A stretch of DNA of 64,000 nt from Fluviibacter phosphoraccumulans (GCF_016110345.1 NZ_AP019011.1:2046001-2110000); one strand, 5' to 3'; shown: positions 8,761 through 17,836, counted from the first letter of the stretch. Program-made: numbers and translations. The notes: generated by a model not told the origin, from the sequence alone.

Positions 8761-10047
8761 CGCCAGCAGTTTGACCAGTAGCCCGATGACGGCCGATGTG
8801 ACATCAAAGCGGCCGCTCAAACCGGTTGGCCACACTACGTGATAGCCAAAGAAAAGCGCCAGATCGAGAATGACGCCGACGACCGCCGCGGTGATGGCCG
8901 TGAGCGGTGCGGTGAATTTCAGGTTGCCGTGTGTGCTTTCTACCAACGGGCCACCCAGCAGAATAAAGACGTAGGATGGCAGGAAGGTGAACCACGTGAC
9001 GAGGGTGGCGGCCGTTGCGCCTGACAAGAAAAGCGCCTCTGGCCCAAAGACCTCTTTGAGGTAGCCACCGATAAAGCCGACGAAGGCCACGACCATAATC
9101 AGCGGACCGGGCGTTGTTTCGCCCAAGCCGAGGCCATCGATCATTTGTGCGGCAGATAACCAGCCGTAGTGTTCTACCGCCCCCTGAAACACATAGGGCA
9201 ATACGGCATAGGCGCCGCCAAAGGTGAGGAGTGCCGCCTTGGTGAAGAAGAGCCCCATCTGGGTAAAGACGCCATCCAGGCCAAACCAGCTCATGAGCAG
9301 CGCAATGGGTATGGCCCAGAGCAGCGCGCCAATCACGATCACCTTCAACACACGTGACCAGCTAAAGCGGGCGTGCGCCGGAGTGGGCGTGTGGTCGTCG
9401 ATGAGCGCAGCCCCGAAAGATTTTGCCGAGCTACCGTGGCCACCACCGACTTTGAACTGTTCAGGGTAAAGCTTGCCACCCACATACCCAAGCAAAGCGG
9501 CGATGGCGACGATGGCCGGAAAGGGAATGTTCGCGGCAAAGATGGCAACGAAGGCCGCAATGGCGATGCCCCATAACAGGTTGTTTTTAAGCGCACGGGA
9601 ACCGATGCGATGCGCGGCCTGAAAAACAATCGCCGTAACGGCGGGCTTGATCCCGTAAAACAGACCGGCAACGAGCGGTAGATCACCATAGGCGATATAG
9701 GCCCAGGAAAGCGCAATGAGAATAAACAGTGAAGGCAGTACGAACAATGTGCCGGCCACAATGCCGCCCAGTGTGCGATGCATTAACCAGCCGATGTAAA
9801 TCGCTAACTGTTGTGCTTCGGGTCCGGGCAAGACCATGCAGTAATTGAGTGCGTGCAGAAAGCGCCGTTCCGAAATCCAGCGACGCTGTTCCACCAGCTC
9901 CTGGTGCATGATCGATATCTGCCCGGCTGGACCACCAAAGCTGATAAAGCCGAGTTTGAGCCAGAAGGCGAAGGCTGCCCAGAAGCTGACGGTCTTTGGT
10001 GGCGATAGGGGCGTGTCGTTTGATTCGAGCATCTGGGGTGGGTGCAT
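8755..10047 (-). CDS. chrA: Chromate efflux transporter, long-chain CHR family
   Basis: Membrane antiporter family that expels chromate. The 430 residues contain two homologous CHR halves, as in long-chain ChrA. The N-terminal half carries FWLKLGFISFGGPAGQIS and HALNYCMVLPGPEAQQLAIYIGWL. The second half carries TFGGAYAVLPYVFQ and IDGLGLGETTPGPLIMVVAFVGFIGG. About ten to twelve hydrophobic segments are visible. No chrB or other metal-resistance gene is adjacent, so the physiological substrate is inferred from the family only. An ATG five codons downstream is an alternative start. It is transcribed away from the lipoprotein gene at 10.15 kb. Confidence 0.92.
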   Translation of the reverse strand: MHPPQMLESNDTPLSPPKTVSFWAAFAFWLKLGFISFGGPAGQISIMHQELVEQRRWISERRFLHALNYCMVLPGPEAQQLAIYIGWLMHRTLGGIVAGTLFVLPSLFILIALSWAYIAYGDLPLVAGLFYGIKPAVTAIVFQAAHRIGSRALKNNLLWGIAIAAFVAIFAANIPFPAIVAIAALLGYVGGKLYPEQFKVGGGHGSSAKSFGAALIDDHTPTPAHARFSWSRVLKVIVIGALLWAIPIALLMSWFGLDGVFTQMGLFFTKAALLTFGGAYAVLPYVFQGAVEHYGWLSAAQMIDGLGLGETTPGPLIMVVAFVGFIGGYLKEVFGPEALFLSGATAATLVTWFTFLPSYVFILLGGPLVESTHGNLKFTAPLTAITAAVVGVILDLALFFGYHVVWPTGLSGRFDVTSAVIGLLVKLLAL

Positions 10048-10150
10048 TATGCCGGGGTAGGCACATCCTAACAGGCAGTAGCGCTGCAGTTAGATGGAAT
10101 TTTCATAACGGGTTATAGTCGGCTTATATAAAACGTGGATGCGATATTTC

Positions 10151-10558
10151 ATGAAACGATTACTGGTTCTGTTGGGGGCAACGCTGGCGCTGACGGCTTG
10201 TGCACCCTCTCTCTTTCCGGTGGAAATGCCGGTAACAGCCTCCTTGTCGGATTCTGGCGGTACGGCGTCGCTCGTGCCGTATCAACCGCTGGTAGTGCGT
10301 TTACCCACGAACCCGAGCACGGGTTATGGCTGGCGTTATACCGTTACCGGGGATGATGTGTTGCGTCTGGATACAGTTAGCGGCGAAGCGCCGGCGCCGA
10401 ATGGCATGGTGGGCGTGCCGGGTGAGCAGGTGTGGTCGTTCCGTGCACAAGGTGCCGGTCGTGCTGTGCTGACCTATGTGTATGAACGTGCGTGGGAAAA
10501 GAGCACCCCACCCGCCAAGACCTTTACGCTGACGATTGAGGTCGCGCCCGGGCAGTAA
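10151..10558 (+). CDS. Chagasin-like (I42 family) protease-inhibitor lipoprotein
   Basis: Exported lipoprotein: MKRLLVLLGATLALTAC is a classical lipoprotein signal with the lipobox Cys at residue 17. The mature part has the three loop motifs of chagasin-type cysteine-protease inhibitors in order: NPSTGYGW (family NPTTGY), GVPGEQVW (family GxGG) and YERAWE (family RPW). Known: I42 proteins inhibit papain-like cysteine proteases, and bacterial members are mostly uncharacterised. No target protease is seen nearby. An in-frame ATG at 10139 would add four residues. The 3' end overlaps the convergent flavoprotein gene by 35 bp. Confidence 0.75.
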   Translation: MKRLLVLLGATLALTACAPSLFPVEMPVTASLSDSGGTASLVPYQPLVVRLPTNPSTGYGWRYTVTGDDVLRLDTVSGEAPAPNGMVGVPGEQVWSFRAQGAGRAVLTYVYERAWEKSTPPAKTFTLTIEVAPGQ

Positions 10559-11798
10559 GCCAGGCCAGCGCCCCCCGACCGGCGTGCAGACCGGTGGCCA
10601 GGCAACCGTTAAGCAGATAGCCGCCGGTGGGGGCCTCCCAATCCAGCATTTCACCGGCCACAAAAACGCCGGGCAGTTTTTTGATCATGAAGTTTGGATC
10701 AATGTTGCTAAACCTAATGCCGCCTGCCGTGCTGATGGCTTCAGCAATGGGGCGTGTAGCGTGCACGGTGATGGGCAATGCTTTGATGGTGGCTGCGAGC
10801 GTTTTAAGATCGTTAATTTGTGCTTTGCCGAGCATCTCGTACAGCAAGGCGGTTTTAACGCCGTTGAAACCCAGTGCCGACTTGAGATAGCTCGATAGCG
10901 ATTTGCTGCCACGTCGGCAGAGTGCATCCAGAATTTTTTCGGGGCTGCGATCTGGCGCGAGATCGATATAAAACGTGGCGCTGCCGGTGGCGTTGATGGT
11001 GTCGCGCAGCGGGCGCGATAGCGCATAGATCAGACTGCCTTCAATGCCCTCGCGGCTGACGATGCATTCGCCCTGGCGGTGATGTTCGTTTCCCGCGTGA
11101 TCGTTAAAGCGGATGGCAATGGATTTGAGCGGCTCACCCGAAAACTTTTGTTGCAGCAGCGCGGACCAAGGCACTGCGAAGCCGCAGTTGGCGCTTTGTA
11201 GCGGGGTGATGTCGATGCCCTTGTTGGCAAGTGGCGTTGTCCAGCTGCCATCCGAACCGAGTTTGGGCCAGCTGGCGCCACCCAGTGCCAGCAAGGTGGC
11301 ATTGGGTTTAATGGTGATGTCGCCGTCGGGCCCGGTCAGTTGCAACGATCCATCTTCGGCCCAGCCGTGCCAGCGATGGCGCACATGGAAGCGCACACCT
11401 TTCTGGCGCAGGCGATGCAGCCAGGCACGCAACAAGGGCGCGGCTTTCATCTCTTTAGGGAAGACGCGACCCGAGGTGCCAACAAAAGTGTCGATGCCGA
11501 GGGTACGCACCCAGGTGCGTAGGGCTTCGGGGGGGAACTGATCCAGACTCGGTTGTAGCAAGGCCTGTTCTGCACCATAACGCGCGCAGAATTTTTGGTA
11601 GTCTTCGCTGTGCGTGATGTTGAGACCACCGATGCCGGCAAGCAGTAGCTTGCGCCCGACTGAGGGCATGGCGTCGTACAGATCCACTTGAACGCCGGCC
11701 TGGCTGAGTACCTCAGCGGCCATTAAGCCGGCCGGCCCGCCGCCAATGATGGCAACGTTCTGGTGGGTAAAAATGGCGGCAGACTCGGTTGGTGTCAT
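10524..11798 (-). CDS. TIGR03862/HI0933-type NAD(P)/FAD-dependent flavoprotein
   Basis: A 424-residue flavoprotein with an N-terminal Rossmann FAD-binding motif (VAIIGGGPAGLMAAEVLSQAG), the HI0933-family segment GRKLLLAGIGGLNITHSE, and a C-terminal second FAD contact (PGVFVAGEMLDWEAPTGGYLL). The family is related to BaiN/YhiN, and the physiological substrate is unknown for most members. It stands 33 bp downstream of ahpF on the same strand and could be its last cistron, which would suggest a redox or oxidative-stress role. That is inference from position only. Confidence 0.85.
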   Translation of the reverse strand: MTPTESAAIFTHQNVAIIGGGPAGLMAAEVLSQAGVQVDLYDAMPSVGRKLLLAGIGGLNITHSEDYQKFCARYGAEQALLQPSLDQFPPEALRTWVRTLGIDTFVGTSGRVFPKEMKAAPLLRAWLHRLRQKGVRFHVRHRWHGWAEDGSLQLTGPDGDITIKPNATLLALGGASWPKLGSDGSWTTPLANKGIDITPLQSANCGFAVPWSALLQQKFSGEPLKSIAIRFNDHAGNEHHRQGECIVSREGIEGSLIYALSRPLRDTINATGSATFYIDLAPDRSPEKILDALCRRGSKSLSSYLKSALGFNGVKTALLYEMLGKAQINDLKTLAATIKALPITVHATRPIAEAISTAGGIRFSNIDPNFMIKKLPGVFVAGEMLDWEAPTGGYLLNGCLATGLHAGRGALAWLTARARPQSSA

Positions 11799-11831
11799 GC
11801 CGCCATTTTACGCTGCGCTGCTATTGGGCGT

Positions 11832-13406
11832 TTAGGCCGGTGCCGAACTGCGGATCAAATAGTCGAACGCGCCGAGCGATGCTTTAGCGCCCTCGCCCAT
11901 GGCGATGATGATTTGCTTGTACGGCACGGTGGTGCAGTCGCCGGCGGCGAAAACTCCGGCGGCTGATGTTTGACCGCGAGCGTCGATTTCGATTTCACCC
12001 ATCTTCGAAAGATCAAGCGTGCCCTTGAGCCAATCGGTATTGGGCAGCAAACCGATCTGCACGAAGATGCCTTCCAGATCGAGACGGATGTCATCGCCGG
12101 TTTCGCGGTTCTTGTAAACGAGGCCGTTAACCTTGTTGCCATCGCCGAGCACGGTCATCGTTTGGGCATTCTTCAGGATAACCACGTTGGGCAGGCTGGC
12201 CAGTTTGCGCTGGAGCACGGCATCGGCACGCAACTCGGCACCGAATTCGATGAGCGTAACGTGACCGACGATGCCGGCCAGGTCAATGGCGGCTTCAACC
12301 CCGGAGTTACCACCACCGACCACGGCAACTCGCTTGCCCTTGAAGAGTGGGCCATCGCAATGCGGGCAGTAGGCCACGCCCTTGCCACGGTATTCCTGCT
12401 CACCCGGTACGTTAAGTTCACGCCAACGGGCGCCGGTGGAGAGGATGACGCTCTTGGCTTTTAATACAGCACCGCTGGCGGTGCGTACTTCGGCGTAACC
12501 ACCAGTTTCGGCGGGGGGCGTGAGCGATTCGGCGCGCTGTAGGTTCATGATGTCGACGTCGTAAGACTTCACGTGTTGTTCCAGCTGCGTAACCAGCTTC
12601 GGTCCTTCGGTTTCCTGAACGGAAATAAAGTTTTCGATGCCGACGGTATCCATGACCTGGCCACCGAAACGCTCGGCCAGGATGCCGGTACGGATGCCTT
12701 TGCGGGCGGCGTAAACCGCGGCGGCAGCACCCGCTGGGCCACCACCGACGATGAGCACATCGTAGGGGGCTTGCGCGCTGATCTTTTCGGCTTCGCGGGC
12801 GGCGGCGCCGGTATCGAGCTTGGCGAGAATTTCTTCGATGGTCATGCGACCCGCACCGAACTCTTCGCCATTCAAGTAGACGGTAGGCACGGCCATGATC
12901 TGACGGGATTCGACGAGATCCTGGAACATGGCGCCATCAATCATCGTGTGCTTCACCCGTGGGTTAATCGCGGCCATGAGATTGAAGGCTTGCACGACGT
13001 CCGGGCAGTTGTGGCAGCTCAGCGAGATGAAGGTTTCGAATTCGTAGTCGCCGGGCAGATTGCGGATTTGCTCGATCACGCTGGCGTCCACCTTGGGTGG
13101 ATAGCCGCCCATCTGCAGCAATGCGAGGACCAGCGAAGTGAACTCGTGGCCCATGGGCAGGCCAGCAAATCGGGCAATACCCCGTTCGTCCATATTGTTC
13201 AGCGGTGCGACACGAAACGATGGCTTGAGTTCTGAGTCGTTACTCTTAACGACGCTCACTTTGTCGGAAAGCTCGGCGATTTCGTTGATGAGTTCGCGCA
13301 TCTGTTCCGAGTTGCCGCTGTCGTCCAGCGAGGTCATCAATTGGATCGGTTGTTCCAGACGTTCGAGATAAGCTTTAAGTTGTTCCTGAATGGCGGCGTC
13401 CAGCAT
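11832..13406 (-). CDS. ahpF: Alkyl hydroperoxide reductase subunit F
   Basis: FAD- and NADH-dependent reductase that recycles AhpC. Seen: the N-terminal double-thioredoxin domain with the redox CHNC motif (LSCHNCPDVV, about residue 129), then a thioredoxin-reductase-like part with GGGPAGAAAAVYAARKG, the active-site CPHC (VAYCPHCDGPLFKG) and the NAD(P)-binding GGGNSGVEAAIDLAG. Its 524 residues match E. coli AhpF. It lies 188 bp downstream of ahpC on the same strand, the usual order. The gap contains a GC-rich hairpin (13533-13554). Confidence 0.97.
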   Translation of the reverse strand: MLDAAIQEQLKAYLERLEQPIQLMTSLDDSGNSEQMRELINEIAELSDKVSVVKSNDSELKPSFRVAPLNNMDERGIARFAGLPMGHEFTSLVLALLQMGGYPPKVDASVIEQIRNLPGDYEFETFISLSCHNCPDVVQAFNLMAAINPRVKHTMIDGAMFQDLVESRQIMAVPTVYLNGEEFGAGRMTIEEILAKLDTGAAAREAEKISAQAPYDVLIVGGGPAGAAAAVYAARKGIRTGILAERFGGQVMDTVGIENFISVQETEGPKLVTQLEQHVKSYDVDIMNLQRAESLTPPAETGGYAEVRTASGAVLKAKSVILSTGARWRELNVPGEQEYRGKGVAYCPHCDGPLFKGKRVAVVGGGNSGVEAAIDLAGIVGHVTLIEFGAELRADAVLQRKLASLPNVVILKNAQTMTVLGDGNKVNGLVYKNRETGDDIRLDLEGIFVQIGLLPNTDWLKGTLDLSKMGEIEIDARGQTSAAGVFAAGDCTTVPYKQIIIAMGEGAKASLGAFDYLIRSSAPA

Positions 13407-13532
13407 GATGGTCTCCTAAGACAGTGTTGCTGATGCATTAAACGTAATAATCACATGGTGAAGCAGGGTCGAATTTTGGGTAAAAGAATCCCGACTTGCC
13501 GCTTGGCAATGCAATCATAGTGTTTGGGGGGT

Positions 13533-13554
13533 GCCCGGAGCCGTAGCCCCGGGC
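13533..13554 (-). other. GC-rich hairpin between ahpC and ahpF
   Basis: GCCCGG (13533-13538) pairs with CCGGGC (13549-13554) around a 10-nt loop. No T-run follows on the ahpCF strand, so it looks more like an mRNA-processing or partial-attenuation hairpin than a simple terminator. It might make ahpC transcripts more abundant than ahpF. That is speculation. Confidence 0.35.
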
Positions 13555-13594
13555 GTTCTCTGTTGCGGCTCTTTTTATACCGCTTATTTAAAGC

Positions 13595-14158
13595 TTAGAT
13601 CTTGCCGACCAGGTCCAGTGACGGTGCCAGGGTCTTTTCGCCTTCTTTCCACTTAGCCGGGCAGACTTCACCTGGGTGAGCGGCGGTGTACTGAGCAGCT
13701 TTCAGCTTGCGCAGGGTTTCAGAAACATCACGGGCGATCTCGTTGGAGTGGATTTCCAAGGTCTTGATGATGCCGTCTGGATTGATAATGAAGGTACCAC
13801 GCAGTGCCAGACCCTCTTCTGGGATGTGCACGCCGAAAGCGTTGGTCAGCTGATGCGTTGGGTCACCGATCAGTGGGAACTGAGCCTTGCCAACGGCTGG
13901 CGAGGTTTCGTGCCAGACCTTGTGCGAGAAGTGGGTGTCGGTCGTCACGATGTAGACTTCGGCGCCAGCCTTCTGGAATTCAGCGTAGTTGTTGGCGGCA
14001 TCTTCAATTTCGGTCGGGCAATTGAAGGTAAAGGCAGCCGGCATAAAAATCAGCACAGACCACTTGCCCTTCAGATTGGCTTCAGTAACATCGATGAACT
14101 TGCCGTTGTGGAAAGCTTGAACCTTGAACGGTTGAACCTGGGTGTTGATCAGCGACAT
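13595..14158 (-). CDS. ahpC: Alkyl hydroperoxide reductase subunit C (peroxiredoxin)
   Basis: Typical 2-Cys peroxiredoxin that reduces hydrogen peroxide and organic hydroperoxides. Seen: peroxidatic Cys in FNCPTE (near residue 47) and resolving Cys in EVCPAKW (near residue 166). The 187 residues match the E. coli protein (MSLINTQVQPFKVQAF). I chose ATG 14158 because it is preceded by an AGGAG Shine-Dalgarno and matches the family N-terminus. A longer open frame upstream has no such support. The upstream region carries an OxyR-like tetranucleotide array. Confidence 0.98.
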   Translation of the reverse strand: MSLINTQVQPFKVQAFHNGKFIDVTEANLKGKWSVLIFMPAAFTFNCPTEIEDAANNYAEFQKAGAEVYIVTTDTHFSHKVWHETSPAVGKAQFPLIGDPTHQLTNAFGVHIPEEGLALRGTFIINPDGIIKTLEIHSNEIARDVSETLRKLKAAQYTAAHPGEVCPAKWKEGEKTLAPSLDLVGKI

Positions 14159-14211
14159 GAGTTGCTCCTGTTTTAAGTTTGGGTAAGGCAAATGTCTTAT
14201 CGACAGAAAGG

Positions 14212-14241
14212 AGTGTACGGGCACTTCATCGATAAATCCAA
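14212..14241 (-). promoter_or_regulatory. Putative ahpC promoter
   Basis: On the reverse strand, TTGGAT (-35, 14236-14241) and TACACT (-10, 14212-14217) are 18 bp apart, about 55 bp before the ahpC ATG. The -35 abuts the OxyR-like site, the arrangement expected for OxyR activation. Confidence 0.45.
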
Positions 14242-14277
14242 TTGATTGTTGCTAAGCTCCAGTTAGTTAAAAACTAT
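14241..14277 (-). promoter_or_regulatory. OxyR-like binding site upstream of ahpC
   Basis: Read on the reverse strand the four tetranucleotides ATAG, CTAA, TTAG and CAAT are separated by exactly 7 nt each. This compares with the OxyR pattern ATAG-N7-CTAT-N7-ATAG-N7-CTAT and matches 13 of 16 specified bases. No oxyR gene is in the window. The rest of the 307-bp ahpC-mnmG gap (14159-14465) shows no gene. Confidence 0.5.
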
Positions 14278-14465
14278 GGGTCGATTCGGTGGTTGCACCA
14301 GCCAATGTGAAGAAATCCTTGAAAAATCAACCTAAAGGGCGATCCATTGACTAAAATTAGCACCCTTTTGTGTTGCGCAGATTAAGACTCGCTGAAACGG
14401 CGGCGGATTTTTGCCATCGTTTTGATCTGGCGCAACGTTAATGTGTCGCTAAGAGTTGTGGGCTG

Positions 14466-16370
14466 ATGGAATTTCCTGAACGTTTTGATGTGATTGTTGT
14501 CGGTGGCGGCCATGCCGGTACCGAAGCGGCGCTGGCTTCGGCCCGCACCGGTGCGCGCACGCTGCTGCTGACGCACAGCATGGAAACGCTGGGCGTGATG
14601 AGCTGTAACCCATCGATCGGCGGTATCGGCAAGGGCCATCTGGTTAAGGAAGTTGATGCCCTGGGCGGGGCTATGGCCGCGGCCACTGATGAGGCCGGGA
14701 TTCAGTTCCGCATTCTGAATGCCTCGAAAGGCCCGGCGGTGCGCGCCACGCGTGCTCAGGCCGACCGTGTTTTGTATAAGCAGGCGATTCGCCGTCGCCT
14801 GGAAAACCAGCCGAATCTGACGATTTTTGCGCAGGCCTGTGATGATCTGATCATGGAGGGCGACCGCGTCGTTGGTGCGGTTACGCAGCTGGGTGTGCGC
14901 TTTCGGGCCAACGCCGTGGTGTTGACCGCCGGCACCTTCCTGAATGGTCTGATCCATGTCGGGCTGAATAATTACTCCGGTGGCCGTATGGGCGACCCGC
15001 CCTCCGTGTCGCTGGCCGCGCGTTTGCGCGAGCTGAAGCTGCCGCAGGGCCGCCTGAAAACCGGTACGCCGCCGCGCCTGGATGGCAAGAGCATCGACTT
15101 TTCGGTGATGCAGACGCAGCACTCGGATGACCCGCTGCCGGTGTTCTCCTTCCTGGGCAACGCTGCGCAACACCCGCAGCAACTGCCTTGCTGGATTACC
15201 GATACCAACGAGCGGACGCACGACATTATTCGCAACAACCTCGACCGCTCGCCGATGTATACCGGCGTGATCGAGGGCGTGGGGCCGCGGTATTGCCCGT
15301 CGATTGAAGACAAGATTCACCGCTTTGCCGATAAGGCCAGCCACCATGTGTTTCTGGAACCGGAAGGTCTGGATACGCACGAGATTTACCCGAACGGGAT
15401 TTCCACTTCCCTGCCCTTTGATGTGCAGCTGCAGATCGTGCGCTCCATCCGCGGTATGGAGCAATGCCACATTCTGCGCCCGGGCTATGCCATTGAATAT
15501 GATTACTTCGATCCGCGGGGCTTGAAGGCCTCGCTGGAAACCAAGGCCATTAACGGCTTGTTCTTCGCTGGCCAGATCAATGGCACCACGGGTTATGAAG
15601 AAGCCGCCGCCCAGGGTTTGCTGGCCGGGCTGAATGCCGCGCGCCTGACGCGCGGCGAAGCAGCCTGGAGCCCGCGCCGTGACGAATCCTATCTGGGTGT
15701 GCTGGTTGATGACCTCATTACCCGCGGGGTAAGTGAGCCCTATCGGATGTTTACCAGCCGCGCCGAGTTCCGTTTGAGCCTGCGCGAAGATAACGCCGAC
15801 TTGCGTCTCACCGAGATCGGACGCCAGATGGGCCTGGTGGATGATGTGCGATGGGCGGCGTTTAGCGCCAAACGTGAGGCAATTGAGCTGGAACAGCAGC
15901 GATTGCGCGCGCTTCGTGTTAATCCGCTAAAGATTGGTCCGGATGTAATCGAGCCGATTCTGGGTAAGGCGCTGGAACGCGAAACGACGATGTTTGAATT
16001 GTTGCGCCGTCCTGATACGAATCACGCCCAGCTGCAGCAGCTGGCGGCCGCTGCCGGTTTGGCGAAGGCGGTGAGTTTACCCGCCGAGGTGATTGAGCAG
16101 GTCGAGATTCAGGCCAAGTACCAGGGCTATATCGATCGCCAGCGTGATGAAGTAGCGCGCCAGATCACCTATGAAAGTCTGGCCCTGCCGGAGACGCTGG
16201 ATTACAGCGAGGTGATCGGCCTTTCTCGAGAGGTTTGCCAGAAGCTGCAAACGCAGCGGCCGCAAACGCTGGGCCAGGCAGCGCGTATTCAGGGTATTAC
16301 GCCGGCCGCGATTGGTTTATTGCTTGTGCATCTGAAGCGTATGGGTGTGGCGTTGGGAGCTGTACTGTGA
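14466..16370 (+). CDS. mnmG: tRNA U34 carboxymethylaminomethyl synthesis enzyme MnmG
   Basis: FAD-dependent partner of MnmE (gene at 7073) in wobble-uridine modification. Seen: FAD-binding VGGGHAGTEAALASARTG at residues about 11-28, the family signature CNPSIGGIGKGHLVKE with a conserved Cys, and the second family signature NGLFFAGQINGTTGYEEAA around residues 358-376. Length of 634 aa is typical. It begins the mnmG-rsmG-parA-parB cluster and overlaps rsmG by 4 nt. The start ATG at 14466 gives the standard N-terminus MEFPERFDVIVVGGG. Confidence 0.98.
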   Translation: MEFPERFDVIVVGGGHAGTEAALASARTGARTLLLTHSMETLGVMSCNPSIGGIGKGHLVKEVDALGGAMAAATDEAGIQFRILNASKGPAVRATRAQADRVLYKQAIRRRLENQPNLTIFAQACDDLIMEGDRVVGAVTQLGVRFRANAVVLTAGTFLNGLIHVGLNNYSGGRMGDPPSVSLAARLRELKLPQGRLKTGTPPRLDGKSIDFSVMQTQHSDDPLPVFSFLGNAAQHPQQLPCWITDTNERTHDIIRNNLDRSPMYTGVIEGVGPRYCPSIEDKIHRFADKASHHVFLEPEGLDTHEIYPNGISTSLPFDVQLQIVRSIRGMEQCHILRPGYAIEYDYFDPRGLKASLETKAINGLFFAGQINGTTGYEEAAAQGLLAGLNAARLTRGEAAWSPRRDESYLGVLVDDLITRGVSEPYRMFTSRAEFRLSLREDNADLRLTEIGRQMGLVDDVRWAAFSAKREAIELEQQRLRALRVNPLKIGPDVIEPILGKALERETTMFELLRRPDTNHAQLQQLAAAAGLAKAVSLPAEVIEQVEIQAKYQGYIDRQRDEVARQITYESLALPETLDYSEVIGLSREVCQKLQTQRPQTLGQAARIQGITPAAIGLLLVHLKRMGVALGAVL

Positions 16371-17029
16371 ATGCTGATCGAGCGGCCGAAAGCGCGCAGC
16401 TGATCGCGGGCGCGGCCAAGATGGGCGTGGCGCTGACCGAGGCGCAGAGCGACAAGCTGCTCGATTATCTGGATTTGTTGCAAAAGTGGAACAAGGCCTA
16501 CAACTTAACGGCGGTGCGTGAACGCCCGGCGATGCTGACACAGCATCTGCTCGATTCGCTGTCGATCGTGCCGCATCTGCCGCCCGGCGATTTGCTAGAT
16601 GTAGGCAGTGGCGGCGGTTTGCCGGGGATTCCACTGGCTATTTTGCAGCCGGAGCGCTCTATTACCCTGGTGGATACCGTCGGTAAAAAGGTGGCGTTTC
16701 TCAAGCAGGCAGCGATGACGCTGGGTTTGAAGAACCTGCAAGCGGTTTCAACCCGGATTGAATCCTGGTTGCCACCGGCCGAACATGCGGGTGGTTTTGC
16801 GCTGATTACGGCACGCGCCTATGCCACTTTGCAGACTTTAGTGGGGCAAACGCAGCGACTTTTAGCGCCAAATGGGGGGTGGTATGCCATGAAAGGTGTC
16901 TTTCCGGCCGCCGAAATGGCAGAATTAGCCTCCGATGTCTCTGTACGTGCAGTCATTCCGCTTGATGTGCCTGATTTGGGTGCAGAAAGACATCTGATTC
17001 TGCTGGCTCCGACCAGCTCCGGTTCTTAA
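16367..17029 (+). CDS. rsmG: 16S rRNA (G527-N7) methyltransferase RsmG
   Basis: SAM-dependent methyltransferase (GidB) acting on G527 of 16S rRNA in the 30S subunit. Seen: the N-terminal family segment LLQKWNKAYNLTAVRE and SAM motif LLDVGSGGGLPGIPLAI. I use the GTG at 16367, which overlaps the mnmG stop (GTGA). The open frame extends upstream into mnmG but that part has no family similarity. From the GTG the protein has 220 residues, normal for RsmG. Known: loss of RsmG gives low-level streptomycin resistance in several bacteria. Confidence 0.95.
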   Translation: MNADRAAESAQLIAGAAKMGVALTEAQSDKLLDYLDLLQKWNKAYNLTAVRERPAMLTQHLLDSLSIVPHLPPGDLLDVGSGGGLPGIPLAILQPERSITLVDTVGKKVAFLKQAAMTLGLKNLQAVSTRIESWLPPAEHAGGFALITARAYATLQTLVGQTQRLLAPNGGWYAMKGVFPAAEMAELASDVSVRAVIPLDVPDLGAERHLILLAPTSSGS

Positions 17030-17046
17030 GGTTAAAAAGGCGCAGC

Positions 17047-17823
17047 ATGCGTATTCTGGCAATTACCAATCAAAAAGGCGGTGTGGGTAAAACCACGTCG
17101 GCCGTCAATCTGAGCGCAGCGCTGGCCCACCTGAAACAGCGGGTGTTGCTGATTGATCTGGATCCGCAAGGCAATGCCACGACCGGTTGCGGTATCGCTA
17201 AGTCCGACGCACTGCCCACCGTGTATCAGTTATTGTTAGGTGATACGACCTTAGCCAACGCCATTCAGAAGACCGAATTCGGTTTCGATATCCTGCCGGC
17301 CAATCGCGAATTGGCGGGCGCTGAAATTGAGCTGATCGAGCTGGATGGCCGCGAACAGAAACTCAAAGAGGCGCTGGCGACAGTCGTGGATCGGTATGAT
17401 TATGTATTGATTGATTGTCCGCCGGCGCTGAACATGCTCACGGTGAATGCCCTGGTGGCATCGAAGTCGGTGATGATTCCGATGCAGTGCGAGTACTACG
17501 CGCTGGAGGGTTTGTCGGATCTGGTGGAGACGCTGCGCAAGGTGCGTGAGAACCTGAATCCGGAGTTGGAGATCGAAGGCCTGCTGCGCACGATGTACAA
17601 CGCGCAGAGCACGCTGACGCAACAGGTATCGGATGAATTGACCAGCCACTTTGGTAACAAGGTTTACAGCACCATCATTCCGCGTAATGTGCGTCTGGCC
17701 GAAGCGCCGTCGCACGGCAAGCCTGCCATGGCTTATGATGCCTCGTCCAAAGGTGCGCAAGCTTATGGCGCTCTGGCCGAAGAGCTACTTGGCCGCCACG
17801 GTAAATCGACGGCTAAGAAATAA
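17047..17823 (+). CDS. parA: Chromosome partitioning ATPase ParA
   Basis: ParA/Soj-type ATPase that moves the origin region together with ParB. Seen: deviant Walker A NQKGGVGKTTSAVNLSAALA with the signature Lys (residues 8-27), Walker B-like VLIDCPPALNMLT, and RNVRLAEAPSHGKP near the C-terminus. At 258 residues without an N-terminal HTH it is the chromosomal rather than the plasmid type. It lies 17 nt after rsmG and 13 nt before parB. Confidence 0.97.
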   Translation: MRILAITNQKGGVGKTTSAVNLSAALAHLKQRVLLIDLDPQGNATTGCGIAKSDALPTVYQLLLGDTTLANAIQKTEFGFDILPANRELAGAEIELIELDGREQKLKEALATVVDRYDYVLIDCPPALNMLTVNALVASKSVMIPMQCEYYALEGLSDLVETLRKVRENLNPELEIEGLLRTMYNAQSTLTQQVSDELTSHFGNKVYSTIIPRNVRLAEAPSHGKPAMAYDASSKGAQAYGALAEELLGRHGKSTAKK

Positions 17824-17836
17824 GTAGAGACATCAC

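Noticed and set aside
14382..15470. 362-codon open frame antisense to mnmG
   Set aside because: Opposite the confidently identified mnmG gene and without recognisable domains.
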